Source of the DNA: Gimesia chilikensis | Lineage (GTDB): Bacteria > Planctomycetota > Planctomycetia > Planctomycetales > Planctomycetaceae | NCBI RefSeq assembly: GCF_008329715.1 | Contig: NZ_VTSR01000009.1 | Location: 124,001 to 188,000 of the forward strand | Reading direction: 5' to 3' | DNA length: 64,000 bases | Shown here: positions 1-7,966 of the stretch, piece by piece | How the letters are laid out: the number at the start of each line of letters is the position of its first letter | How positions within the stretch are numbered: the first letter of the stretch is position 1 | Notes under the pieces: model-generated | Databases searched by the model: none | What the model saw: only the letters and a program-made list of their open reading frames with translations | What the model was told of the DNA's origin: nothing | Translations under genes and position numbers: made by a program

Positions 1-370
1 GCCGGCTGCTTGTGAATAATGTAACTTCATCGTAGAGGATAATCCGGTCCAGACAAGACTTTTGCCTGCCTCAGCACTAAAAACCCTCATCCCAGGATAG
101 ATACTGCTGATTTTCAGGACGCCGAGACCAACTGATGAGCGACTGCTTTGGATTTGAACCCAGCTCAACCACAAAGGCAGACATTCATACACTATTCTGA
201 CCCAGTAATGTACCGGCAACAGGAGATAGTCAAGACAATCAAGGCGCGATTTTCAAGCCTGACGCGACTGCCAGATCAATAATTATCCGGGAAATCTCCT
301 CGGGAGCAGCAGGATGCCCATCGAGCACCAGGGAGATATACACACGAGCACACACCCGGCAGCAGAACAA
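1..370. other. Intergenic stretch at left edge, no gene seen
   Basis: No open frame of convincing length or composition lies here on either strand, and no RNA gene is recognisable. It is the region downstream of fabF, so the next gene lies beyond the window. A short tRNA T-arm-like string near 150-160 does not extend into a cloverleaf. Confidence 0.5.
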
Positions 371-390
371 GCCCCGTAATTATGGGGCTT
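369..390 (-). terminator. Hairpin overlapping the fabF stop codon
   Basis: GCCCC at 371-375 pairs with GGGGC at 384-388, extended by AA/TT, with an eight-base loop containing the fabF stop codon (380-382). The tract after the stem on the minus strand (TTGTTCT) is only moderately U-rich, so termination is likely but not certain. It is the only candidate 3' end for the acpP-fabF transcript. Confidence 0.45.
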
Positions 391-1624
391 TCTGCATAAT
401 CAGACAGGCGTTGTGCCCACCAAAGCCGAAGCTGTTCTTCATGACCCGCTCGAGTTTCATTTCGCGCGGCTCATTGGGAACATAATCGAGATTGCACTGC
501 TCGTCTGGATTGTCCAAGTTGATCGTAGGTGGTGCGACCTGCTCCATCAGCGCCTTGACACCCACCACGAACTCGACACCACCAGAAGCCCCCAGCAGGT
601 GCCCCAGATGCCCCTTGGTACTGGAAACGGGCATCGATTTGACGTGTGAACCAAACACGGTGTTGATGGCCACGGTTTCTGCAACATCACCCAGCGGGGT
701 ACTTGTACCATGCGTATTGATGTAATCAATGTCTTCCGGGTTGAGCCCTGCGTCCTTGATTGCATGCAGCATGGCACGGGCTGCACCACGACCTTCCGGA
801 TCGGGAGCCGTCATGTGCGTGCCATCAGCAGACATACCATAACCGACCACCTCAGCCAGAATCGGGACACCCCGTTTCTTAGCGTGTTCATACTCTTCCA
901 GAACGACGATGCCGGCACCTTCCGCCATCACGAACCCGTCGCGATCACGATCGAAAGGACGACTGGCTGCCTGGGGATCATCATTCCGCGTGGACAGAGC
1001 GTTCATCCGGGCAAAGCCGGAAAGCCCCATCGGGGTAACTGCCGCCTCGCTGCCGCCAGTCACCATGATATCAGCCACATCATTTTGAATCAGCTTATAA
1101 GCATCGCCGATCGCATTCGTCGCCGAAGCACAAGCAGTCGCCACAGCACTGTTGGGACCTTTCAGTTCATATGCAACTGAAATATTCCCGCTGGCAGCGT
1201 TGACCATCAGCTTGGGGATCATGAAAGGCGACACTCGCGCCGGGCCCTGGTTATAGAGCTTATCGTGCTGGTTTTCAATTTCATTCAAACCGCCGATACC
1301 ACTGCCAATCAGGACGCCTCTGCGATAAGGATCTCCCTCAAATCCTTCCAGCTGTGCCTGGCGGTAGGCAATATGTGCCCCAACCAGACCAAACTGGACG
1401 AAGCGATCGACTCGCTTCAGATCTTTTGAAGAAAGATTCGTATAATCGGCTGCGTTGAAATCCTTGATTTCGCCGCCAAAACGGACTTTGTAGTCGGAGC
1501 AGTCAAAACGTTCGAGGGGACCGATACCGCTTTTACCAGCGCACAACTTGTCCCAAAACTCTGAGACATCTAAACCCAGAGCCGTTACGACAGAAACTCC
1601 GGTAACGACGACTCTCCTGCGCAT
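380..1624 (-). CDS. fabF: Beta-ketoacyl-ACP synthase II (FabF)
   Basis: This enzyme condenses malonyl-ACP with an acyl-ACP in the elongation step of type II fatty acid synthesis in the cytoplasm. The 414-residue length is normal for FabF. The thiolase-fold Cys-His-His triad is visible: Cys165 in TACASATN, His305 in NTHGTSTP and His342 in GHLLGASG. The ATG at 1624 has AGGAAGTG about nine bases upstream. It is the last gene of the minus-strand fatty-acid cluster, 83 bases after acpP, and is probably cotranscribed with it. The Cys-His-His pattern fits FabF/FabB rather than the Cys-His-Asn pattern of FabH. FabF is preferred over FabB on overall sequence and on the acpP neighbour. Confidence 0.95.
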   Translation of the reverse strand: MRRRVVVTGVSVVTALGLDVSEFWDKLCAGKSGIGPLERFDCSDYKVRFGGEIKDFNAADYTNLSSKDLKRVDRFVQFGLVGAHIAYRQAQLEGFEGDPYRRGVLIGSGIGGLNEIENQHDKLYNQGPARVSPFMIPKLMVNAASGNISVAYELKGPNSAVATACASATNAIGDAYKLIQNDVADIMVTGGSEAAVTPMGLSGFARMNALSTRNDDPQAASRPFDRDRDGFVMAEGAGIVVLEEYEHAKKRGVPILAEVVGYGMSADGTHMTAPDPEGRGAARAMLHAIKDAGLNPEDIDYINTHGTSTPLGDVAETVAINTVFGSHVKSMPVSSTKGHLGHLLGASGGVEFVVGVKALMEQVAPPTINLDNPDEQCNLDYVPNEPREMKLERVMKNSFGFGGHNACLIMQKAP

Positions 1625-1707
1625 CCGAGAACACTTCCTACAATGAAAAGACAGGACCCTGTAGATTCAAAACGCTTGTGGTTTTTGTCTGATTAACGCG
1701 TGTTTAA

Positions 1708-1941
1708 TCAGCTGGCTTTTTCAGTGATATAGCCAACCACATCACCAACGGTTTTGATTTTGTCATAATCATCGTCAGGAATGGTGACATCGAATTCATC
1801 TTCGAATTCCATTACCAGTTCGACAATGTCGAGCGAATCAGCCTTCAGGTCGTCGATAAATTTGCTGTCCAGAGTGATGTCTTCTTTAGGATGGCCTAAC
1901 TGCTCGCTTACGATACCAACCACTTTTTCTTCAATTGACAC
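1708..1941 (-). CDS. acpP: Acyl carrier protein
   Basis: This small acidic carrier holds growing acyl chains on a 4'-phosphopantetheine arm. The 77-residue length and the DSLDIVELV motif are diagnostic, and Ser36 in DSL is the attachment site. The start is GTG at 1941, supported by a strong AAGGAG about six to eight bases upstream. It sits directly upstream of fabF, as in most bacteria. A promoter-like site about 100 bases upstream suggests that acpP-fabF can be transcribed apart from fabD. Confidence 0.96.
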   Translation of the reverse strand: MSIEEKVVGIVSEQLGHPKEDITLDSKFIDDLKADSLDIVELVMEFEDEFDVTIPDDDYDKIKTVGDVVGYITEKAS

Positions 1942-2330
1942 GCTTCTTCTCCTTCACCGTCTTAGTGATAGTTTTTACTTTTTCTATGGCTGGAAACATC
2001 TTTACCATATCAACTTGTATGGATTCACCAACAGTTGTAGCGATGATATATCCAGTTTCCCGATTTATGTAAACCTTAAAATGCGACAAGAATTATGAGT
2101 CTTGTCTACTCCACCAGAGTTCTCTCATAATCAGCCTCGACCAACTTTACCAGCCCGAGAACTGCTGATTTTGTCTTCTGATAGAATTTCCCTGTCGGAG
2201 CCTCGTAAGTTGTTGTAGCACAGATCGATAGAATAGATCAAGCTCTGAATTTTTCAGACAGATGAACCGGAACTCACTACTGCCCTTTTGCATGCATTTT
2301 CGCATATGAGGCACTTTTGCCCCGGATTTC
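1942..2330. other. 389-base gap between fabD and acpP
   Basis: Many bacteria have fabG at this place, but no reductase-like frame is present on either strand. The only open frame, 2147-2353 on the minus strand, runs into the end of fabD and encodes a basic, featureless peptide that I do not accept as a gene. The acpP promoter candidate (2045-2073) lies here. Confidence 0.55.
2045..2073 (-). promoter_or_regulatory. Sigma70-like promoter upstream of acpP
   Basis: On the minus strand a TTTACA -35 box (2068-2073) and a TATATC -10 box (2045-2050) are separated by 17 bases. The predicted start near 2038 gives a leader of about 97 bases before the acpP GTG. The site lies in the gap after fabD, so it would serve acpP-fabF as a separate unit. 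Confidence 0.45.
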
Positions 2331-3239
2331 CTATGAATCGTTAACCGTCTCACAGGAAATCTTGCGATTAATACGCTTCATCAGACCTTTGAGAACTTTC
2401 CCGGGACCGATTTCGTAGAACTCATCGAATCCCGCATCCAGCATGGCGCGGATCGAATCCTCCCAGAGCACAGGACTGAGAACCTGACGAATCAGTAATT
2501 CGCGAATCTCGTCCGGATCTTCATGAGTTTTAGCGTCCACGTTGGAAATCACGGGAATTTCCGGCTTTTTCAGCCCGACCCCTGCCAGTGCTTCGGACAG
2601 CTTACTGTCAGCCGGCTTCATGATTTCTGTATGAAACGCACCAGCCACCGCCAGGGGAATCGCACGCCCACCTTCCTGTTCAGCCAGTTCCGCCGCTCGC
2701 TCGCAGGCACTGTTTTCGCCTGACAAGACAATATTACCCGGACACAGATAATTGGCGATCCAGATCCTTCCAGCAGAAGACGCCGCCTCACAAATTTCTG
2801 CCACCTTATCCCGGTCCAGCAACAGAATGCTGACCATACCGGAAGGGTTGGCATCCGCAGCAGCCTGCATGGCTTCACCGCGACGCTGAACGACCCGCAG
2901 GCCATCCTCAAAGCTCATTGCACCGGCAAATACCAGAGCCGTATATTCCCCCAGGCTCAACCCGGCTGTCATTTCGCACGCCAGAACCTTATCGGGAGAA
3001 TCCGCCCGCAGCATTTCCAGAGCCGCCAGACTGGTCACAAACAGAGCAGGCTGACTGATGACCGTCGAGTCCAGCTCCTCGCTTGGCCCTTCGAAACAGA
3101 GTTTTGCCAGATCATACTGAAGAATATCCGCAGCGCGATCAAACAGTTCTTTCGCCGCCGGATATTTCTCGACGATGGTCTTACCCATACCTACATGTTG
3201 AGCCCCCTGTCCGGGAAACAAAAAGGCGATTCTGCTCAC
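2331..3239 (-). CDS. fabD: Malonyl-CoA:ACP transacylase (FabD)
   Basis: FabD moves the malonyl group from CoA to ACP, supplying the extender for fatty acid synthesis. The 302-residue length is typical. The FPGQGAQ N-terminal motif, the nucleophile Ser95 in GLSLGEYTA and His203 in AGAFHTEIM are present. The start is GTG at 3239 with AGAGGGAT about eight bases upstream. It lies 53 bases after plsX and shares its orientation, consistent with an rpmF-plsX-fabD transcript. The usual next gene, fabG, is missing here. Confidence 0.95.
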   Translation of the reverse strand: MSRIAFLFPGQGAQHVGMGKTIVEKYPAAKELFDRAADILQYDLAKLCFEGPSEELDSTVISQPALFVTSLAALEMLRADSPDKVLACEMTAGLSLGEYTALVFAGAMSFEDGLRVVQRRGEAMQAAADANPSGMVSILLLDRDKVAEICEAASSAGRIWIANYLCPGNIVLSGENSACERAAELAEQEGGRAIPLAVAGAFHTEIMKPADSKLSEALAGVGLKKPEIPVISNVDAKTHEDPDEIRELLIRQVLSPVLWEDSIRAMLDAGFDEFYEIGPGKVLKGLMKRINRKISCETVNDS

Positions 3240-3292
3240 GGGTCGATCCCTCTAAATTGAACTTGCGCTGATCTAGTAAAGACGCCGCTATA

Positions 3293-4294
3293 TTAAGCTA
3301 CCGGCTTTTGAGCCAGATGTTCGGCGATCTGGGAATTGATGCCACGATCCTTGAACATGATACTTCCTTTCAAGGCATTCGTGATAGAGTGGGCGTCGCT
3401 GGAACCATGACAGATAATGCAGATCCCGTCAATTCCCAGCAGCGGAGCTCCGCCAGTCTCATGGTAGCGGAATCGCTTGGCCATCTCCTGAAACGCCTGC
3501 AATGCCTGACCTTTCTCCTTATCGAGGCTCCCCAGAATCTGCTGCGATGCTTCCTTCATCAGGAACTCGGCCATACCTTCGCTGACCTTGAGCACAACAT
3601 TTCCGACGAAACCTTCACAGATCAGAACATCGGCCTCGCCCTGGTACAAGCCTCGTCCTTCGACGTTACCCACGAAGCTCTCTTTAAGCGGGCTGTCGTT
3701 CAGCAGACGATAGGTATCACGATAAAGATCGTTCCCCTTGACGTCTTCACTGCCGATATTGATCAGACCAACTTTGGGCGATGCGACGCCCAGCACTTCG
3801 CGGGCATAGATCTCGCCCATGACTGCATACTGATACAGGTGCGCCGGACGGGCAGAAGGGTTTGCCCCAACGTCCATCAGAACAGCGTGACCAGCCACAG
3901 TTGGCAGCGTGACGGCAATCCCGGGACGCTTGACTTCTTTGAGAAAGAGCCGCGTCTTCAAACCGGATGCGACTACCGCACCGGTATTGCCTGCACTGAC
4001 AACCGCATCCACTTCGTGCGCCGCCATCAGTTTCCAGCAGACCGAGATAGAGCTGTCAGGCTTTTGCCGCATGGCTTCGGTGGGTTTTTCTTCCATCCCC
4101 ACCACCTGACTGGCATGCACGATCGACAGACGATCTCCGCTGTAACCGGAAGCCTCAATCTGTGATTCAAGAAGATCCTGCGGACCCACCAGCACCACTT
4201 CCAGAGCGGGTTCCGCCTGCAATGCGTCGATCGCTCCCTTTATGTTCGGTTCAGGGGCAAAATCTCCCCCCATTGCATCCAGTGCAATCCGCAT
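3293..4294 (-). CDS. plsX: Phosphate acyltransferase PlsX
   Basis: PlsX makes acyl-phosphate from acyl-ACP, the acyl donor for PlsY in phospholipid synthesis, and acts at the inner face of the cytoplasmic membrane. The 333-residue length and the N-terminal AMGGDFAP motif (7-14) are characteristic, as is the DVGANPSARP segment near residue 141. It starts six bases after the rpmF stop, and rpmF-plsX-fab is a widely conserved order. Translational coupling to rpmF is likely given the spacing. Confidence 0.95.
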   Translation of the reverse strand: MRIALDAMGGDFAPEPNIKGAIDALQAEPALEVVLVGPQDLLESQIEASGYSGDRLSIVHASQVVGMEEKPTEAMRQKPDSSISVCWKLMAAHEVDAVVSAGNTGAVVASGLKTRLFLKEVKRPGIAVTLPTVAGHAVLMDVGANPSARPAHLYQYAVMGEIYAREVLGVASPKVGLINIGSEDVKGNDLYRDTYRLLNDSPLKESFVGNVEGRGLYQGEADVLICEGFVGNVVLKVSEGMAEFLMKEASQQILGSLDKEKGQALQAFQEMAKRFRYHETGGAPLLGIDGICIICHGSSDAHSITNALKGSIMFKDRGINSQIAEHLAQKPVA

Positions 4295-4300
4295 GGGTGC

Positions 4301-4480
4301 TTAGTCCTCAGTATCAACGATGGTTCGCCCCTGATAGAAACCACAGTGAGGGCAAATGGCATGAGAAGGGGACGCGGTACCACATTGGGGACAATAGGTG
4401 GGCTTGCTAGCCTTTACACCATTGTGACTGCGTCTCTTACGAGAGTTGGATTTTGACATCCGTCTTTTTGGAACTGCCAT
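4301..4480 (-). CDS. rpmF: Ribosomal protein bL32
   Basis: This is the 59-residue large-subunit protein L32. It has the basic N-terminus MAVPKRRMSKSNSRKRRS and a zinc-ribbon of two CxxC pairs (Cys30-Pro-Gln-Cys33 and Cys44-Pro-His-Cys47), so it is the zinc-binding form. The ATG is at 4480 and the stop TAA ends at 4301. It is the promoter-proximal gene of the lipid cluster, an arrangement known in many bacteria, and may couple membrane synthesis to ribosome synthesis. Confidence 0.95.
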   Translation of the reverse strand: MAVPKRRMSKSNSRKRRSHNGVKASKPTYCPQCGTASPSHAICPHCGFYQGRTIVDTED

Positions 4481-4616
4481 GAATCAGACCGCCTTAAAAC
4501 ACCTGACTTAACTTAAACTGTATTAGTAAAACAACTTACTGCATATTGACAGCATTAATATCATTCAGTGAGCGCACCGGGATCACTCCCACCCACCTTT
4601 CTGACAGGAATCGCAC

Positions 4617-4646
4617 ATACTACGCAATTTTTAAAACAACTGTCAA
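4617..4646 (-). promoter_or_regulatory. Strong sigma70-like promoter for rpmF-plsX-fabD
   Basis: On the minus strand a perfect TTGACA (4641-4646) is followed after 18 bases by TAGTAT (4617-4622). The predicted start near 4610 leaves a leader of about 130 bases before rpmF. The site lies in the divergent gap between rpmF and the plus-strand gene at 4761. Confidence 0.6.
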
Positions 4647-4668
4647 GCTACAGGGCACACATCAGACG

Positions 4669-4684
4669 ATATCAAAAATGATAT
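4669..4684. promoter_or_regulatory. Perfect inverted repeat upstream of the rpmF promoter
   Basis: ATATCA and TGATAT form a perfect six-base inverted repeat around a four-base AAAA centre. It ends 23 bases upstream of the minus-strand -35 box, a typical place for a regulator site. The AT-rich composition makes chance occurrence possible. Confidence 0.3.
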
Positions 4685-4760
4685 TTTTTGTTTGTGACAC
4701 CTGACAAGACATCAGTATACATCAACATCAGCCATAAGATCAGGAAGATCGAGAATTGAC

Positions 4761-6011
4761 ATGACGGATCATCGTATCAATCGCCACTTTTTCCAGTCCC
4801 TGCTCGTCGCCATCACCGTCCTGGCAACCAGCCTCGCCTCAACTGAACACCTGTTAGCAGCCCCAGGGCCTATGACACCTCAGGAACTACAGGCTTTCGG
4901 CAAGGAAATTCAGCAGACCGCCTATTCGCAAGACGCTGCCAAATTCCGCGCCCTGTTTGACTGGACCACCTTCATCAATCGCGTTTTGGGGGACTACGAA
5001 CAGAATCCAGCCGTGAAAGAGGCCATCCAGCCGGTCCGCAAGCAGCTGGAAACCGCCTACTCTGAAAATAACCAGGGGATTGATTCCGAGATTCTGGCCG
5101 AAGTCGGTAGCGGAGCAGATTACCGCTTCCTCGCGATGCGCAAGGAAGACAACCAGTTCAAAGTCATTTTCCGCTTCCTGCGTCCAGACTGGACATTAAA
5201 CTACCAGGCCCTGATCATCGAAAAGCAGGCCTCCGGCGAGCTGAAAATTGTGGACATCGACAGCCTGTCAACAGGTGAACTGATTTCCCAGTCACTGCAG
5301 CGACTTTACCTGCCCGAAATCTATAAAGCACATCTGGACGTCAAGGATAAAATCAGCGATCAGGAAAAGAGCCGGATCATTAACCAGAAAAAGCGGTATG
5401 ACTTCCTGACAGCAGCAACTGATAAAACAGATCCATTCCAGACATACACACAACTCCCGAACGAGTACAAAAACGAGAAAATCGTCCTGCTCTTCCTGGC
5501 TCAGAACACGATCGAAACCGAGAACGACAAAAAATACCAGTCTGTACTGGGCGCCTATCGGAAATATCACCCACAGGACCCGGCTGCAGAACTGCTCAGC
5601 ATCGATTATTTCTCAATGACCAAACAATATAAACAGGCCCTCGAAAGCATCGATCGCCTGACGGCTGCCATCAAAACCACCGATCCCTACCTCTATTCAG
5701 TACGGGCCGGTGTGCTGATTGAAATGGGAGATCACAACCTCGCAGGAAAATACGCCAGTAAAGCGTCTGAGCTCGAACCGGACCTGCTGCAGCCTTACCT
5801 GCACCTGATCAATCTTTCGGTCATGCAGGGACAGTTCGATGCGAGTATCAAATACCTTGATGTTCTCAACAACAAATTCGGTTTTGCCTACGAAGACCTC
5901 GACCTGAGTGAACTGGACAACTTTGACAAGTTTACTGCTTCCCCTCAGTTCAAACAGTGGCAGTCGGTCAAGAAAGTTGCCGCTCAGCCTAAAGAGGGTT
6001 CGGTTAACTAA
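4761..6011 (+). CDS. Secreted protein with C-terminal TPR-like repeats
   Basis: This 416-residue protein has a clear export signal (hydrophobic stretch about residues 12-33, Ala-rich cleavage region near 33-35). No enzyme motif is recognisable. Residues about 60-190 form an alpha/beta region that I cannot assign. From about residue 230 there are helical pairs with TPR-like spacing, for instance around DPYLYSVRAGVLIEMGDHNL. It stands alone between the divergent rpmF cluster and a convergent DUF1559 gene. A scaffolding role outside the cytoplasm is possible; no specific function can be given. Confidence 0.75.
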   Translation: MTDHRINRHFFQSLLVAITVLATSLASTEHLLAAPGPMTPQELQAFGKEIQQTAYSQDAAKFRALFDWTTFINRVLGDYEQNPAVKEAIQPVRKQLETAYSENNQGIDSEILAEVGSGADYRFLAMRKEDNQFKVIFRFLRPDWTLNYQALIIEKQASGELKIVDIDSLSTGELISQSLQRLYLPEIYKAHLDVKDKISDQEKSRIINQKKRYDFLTAATDKTDPFQTYTQLPNEYKNEKIVLLFLAQNTIETENDKKYQSVLGAYRKYHPQDPAAELLSIDYFSMTKQYKQALESIDRLTAAIKTTDPYLYSVRAGVLIEMGDHNLAGKYASKASELEPDLLQPYLHLINLSVMQGQFDASIKYLDVLNNKFGFAYEDLDLSELDNFDKFTASPQFKQWQSVKKVAAQPKEGSVN

Positions 6012-6037
6012 TCTCAACCTGAGACGATCACAATTCA

Positions 6038-6074
6038 ATCACCAGCAGCGGAAAACCATTCCCCTGCTGGTGAT
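6038..6074. terminator. Long hairpin between convergent genes
   Basis: ATCACCAGCAG (6038-6048) pairs perfectly with CTGCTGGTGAT (6064-6074) around a 15-base loop. It sits between the stops of the convergent genes at 4761 and 6113. Neither flank carries a long T-run, so it may be a weak or bidirectional terminator. Confidence 0.55.
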
Positions 6075-6112
6075 TTCGTTTATACATGTGGGGCACCACC
6101 GTTGATCAGAAA

Positions 6113-7156
6113 TTAGAATTCACCAACCACCTGGCCATCATCTCGAACCGCCAGCCTTTGAAACGTGGAATTGATGTTCTGCAGATAATTGGCCGTGGAC
6201 ACCGATCCTTTCTTGTAATCGATGTTCTCACTGAGGAAATGCACCGATCCATCGCAGAAAACAAAATGCGCCCCACCAACATGATTACTGCTGAATCCTC
6301 GCACATCATGCTCGGCTCCCGCCAACGCATTGATTCCGTTATACGTCAGCCCCAGCACCGCCATTCCATTTCCCTTGCGGGCATAACTGCTGCTCTGAGT
6401 ATTATTCGAGCCGGAAAAGCCAATCACATTGGCGCCGCCCACCTTATTTGTACTCTTATAAATGTAAGCACGCTCGCCAACCAGGATTGTGTTGCTGCTA
6501 CCATCGATGATATCCCGAAAACGAACCCGTGAATTCGCGTATCCAATTCCATGCGCCGCGCCATAGGAAACGGAATATACGGGAGGCGTCGTACTGTCCC
6601 AGGCGTTGGCCACCATCACATAATCGGAACGGGCAATCTGATAGGGTGTCGTTCCATCTGTGACCGTAAAATTATAATTATTCGTACCGGAAACGTAGTC
6701 GTTAAGACTCGGCCCCGGATCTGAGGGACAGAGAAAAATAGCCAATGGTTGCTGTAATGCCTGTCGAGTACTGGCATTCGCCAGATTCTGATCCAGCGTC
6801 ACACCACCAATATTGAGCAGATTGTACAAGGGAGCCTGATCGATAAAAGGCAGTATAAACGCCCCCCAGCCGTAAACACCCAGTTCTCCCTGATTGCAGC
6901 CAGACCAGACCGAAGCAGAACTGCAGTGCGTTTTAGTAACATATCCCGGAGGAAAAGTGTTGTGCACATCGTGATAGTTCTGCATCGCCAGTCCGATCTG
7001 CTTCATACTGTTTTTGCAGGTCGAACGTCGTGCCGCCTCGCGTGCCTGCTGAACCGCAGGCAGCAACAGCGCGATCAGGATTGCTATAATGGCAATCACC
7101 ACCAGCAGTTCAATCAATGTGAATCCACGTTTTCTCAAGCTTCCAGACTGACTCAT
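6113..7156 (-). CDS. DUF1559 family protein with prepilin-type N-terminus
   Basis: The protein starts with a short basic leader, a type IV prepilin cleavage site (Gly11|Phe12, TLIE with Glu at +5) and a hydrophobic helix to about residue 35, followed by the [12 protein letters not shown] segment typical of planctomycete DUF1559 proteins. The C-terminus carries the family H-x-GGAHFVFCDGSVHFLSE signature. It is therefore probably processed by a prepilin peptidase and displayed at the cell surface or periplasm as a pseudopilin-like subunit. The ATG has AGAGGAGCG just upstream. It is downstream of a small lipoprotein gene in the same direction. The function of the family is not established. Confidence 0.88.
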   Translation of the reverse strand: MSQSGSLRKRGFTLIELLVVIAIIAILIALLLPAVQQAREAARRSTCKNSMKQIGLAMQNYHDVHNTFPPGYVTKTHCSSASVWSGCNQGELGVYGWGAFILPFIDQAPLYNLLNIGGVTLDQNLANASTRQALQQPLAIFLCPSDPGPSLNDYVSGTNNYNFTVTDGTTPYQIARSDYVMVANAWDSTTPPVYSVSYGAAHGIGYANSRVRFRDIIDGSSNTILVGERAYIYKSTNKVGGANVIGFSGSNNTQSSSYARKGNGMAVLGLTYNGINALAGAEHDVRGFSSNHVGGAHFVFCDGSVHFLSENIDYKKGSVSTANYLQNINSTFQRLAVRDDGQVVGEF

Positions 7157-7234
7157 GACGACGCTCCTCTTTATCTCAAAACACTGAAACGAAGCATACC
7201 ACTCATTGAGAACGCAGCAGTCTCTTCGCGAACA

Positions 7235-7618
7235 TTACTTTGATTTCATTTCGATATCGAACACGTTGTCTCCCGGTTGCACATCTAGTTTTAATTCACT
7301 CTTTGACCCGTATTTCGCCGGGATCTTAGGGCCGCTGGCATCGATACCCCACTCCAGTCGAACCACAGTGGGCCCCACTTTGACACCGGCTTCATCAATC
7401 AGATATTGGGCTGAGTAACTTCCATCCTCTTTCGTAGTAGCCCGGGAAGTGCGCCCCGTTTCCGGTTCGAACAGTAGATCTACACCAGAGAGCGGCTGAC
7501 CATCCAGCGTGACCTTTCCATGCACCTGCCCCAGTTCGGGCATATCGGCACCGTGGCTGCTGCAACCAGCTGAAATGGTAATCAGTAACACAAACACCAG
7601 AAGAAACGACAGACGCAT
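7235..7618 (-). CDS. Small lipoprotein with carboxypeptidase-regulatory-like fold
   Basis: The protein has 127 residues from the ATG at 7618. An upstream in-frame extension to 7771 lacks a signal peptide at its start, so I reject it. A hydrophobic signal ends in a lipobox (ISAGC), predicting a lipid-anchored protein. The mature part contains HGKVTLDGQPLSGVDLLFEP followed by a tolerance for extra strands, the pattern of planctomycete carboxypeptidase-regulatory-like domains that accompany DUF1559 genes. It is 78 bases upstream of the DUF1559 gene at 6113 and probably cotranscribed. The role is unknown; a binding or surface partner of the pseudopilin is an inference. Confidence 0.82.
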   Translation of the reverse strand: MRLSFLLVFVLLITISAGCSSHGADMPELGQVHGKVTLDGQPLSGVDLLFEPETGRTSRATTKEDGSYSAQYLIDEAGVKVGPTVVRLEWGIDASGPKIPAKYGSKSELKLDVQPGDNVFDIEMKSK

Positions 7619-7966
7619 AACACAAGTCCTTTCCAGCGCGCAGGCGCGTACCCGGACGGAAAACAATGTATGCTGACATTGAACATGGAAATGGGGGAAA
7701 TGATTTGGAATCCATGCAGGTGCAGAGCGCAGCCTGAATATTAAGATCTCATTAAGAAAATACCTTAACAATTTGAACTGTAAAGATGACTATTGATAAA
7801 ATTGAGAATTTGTTCAGATATTCATTTCACCTTATATCACAGCTCAACAGCAGCGCCTTCAGCCAGACAGACTGTTGTGTTTTACTCCTCGCAACACTAA
7901 AAGAGTGAGTAGGTTTTCATAACTTCTTCAACCCAGCCCGCCTCAAGGTCAATACCTGCGATCGAC

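Noticed and set aside
130-165. tRNA T-arm-like string on the minus strand
   Set aside because: The T-stem does not pair and no anticodon or acceptor arm can be built.
2147-2353. 68-residue minus-strand frame in the fabD-acpP gap
   Set aside because: It overlaps the end of fabD, is basic and featureless, and has no ribosome binding site.
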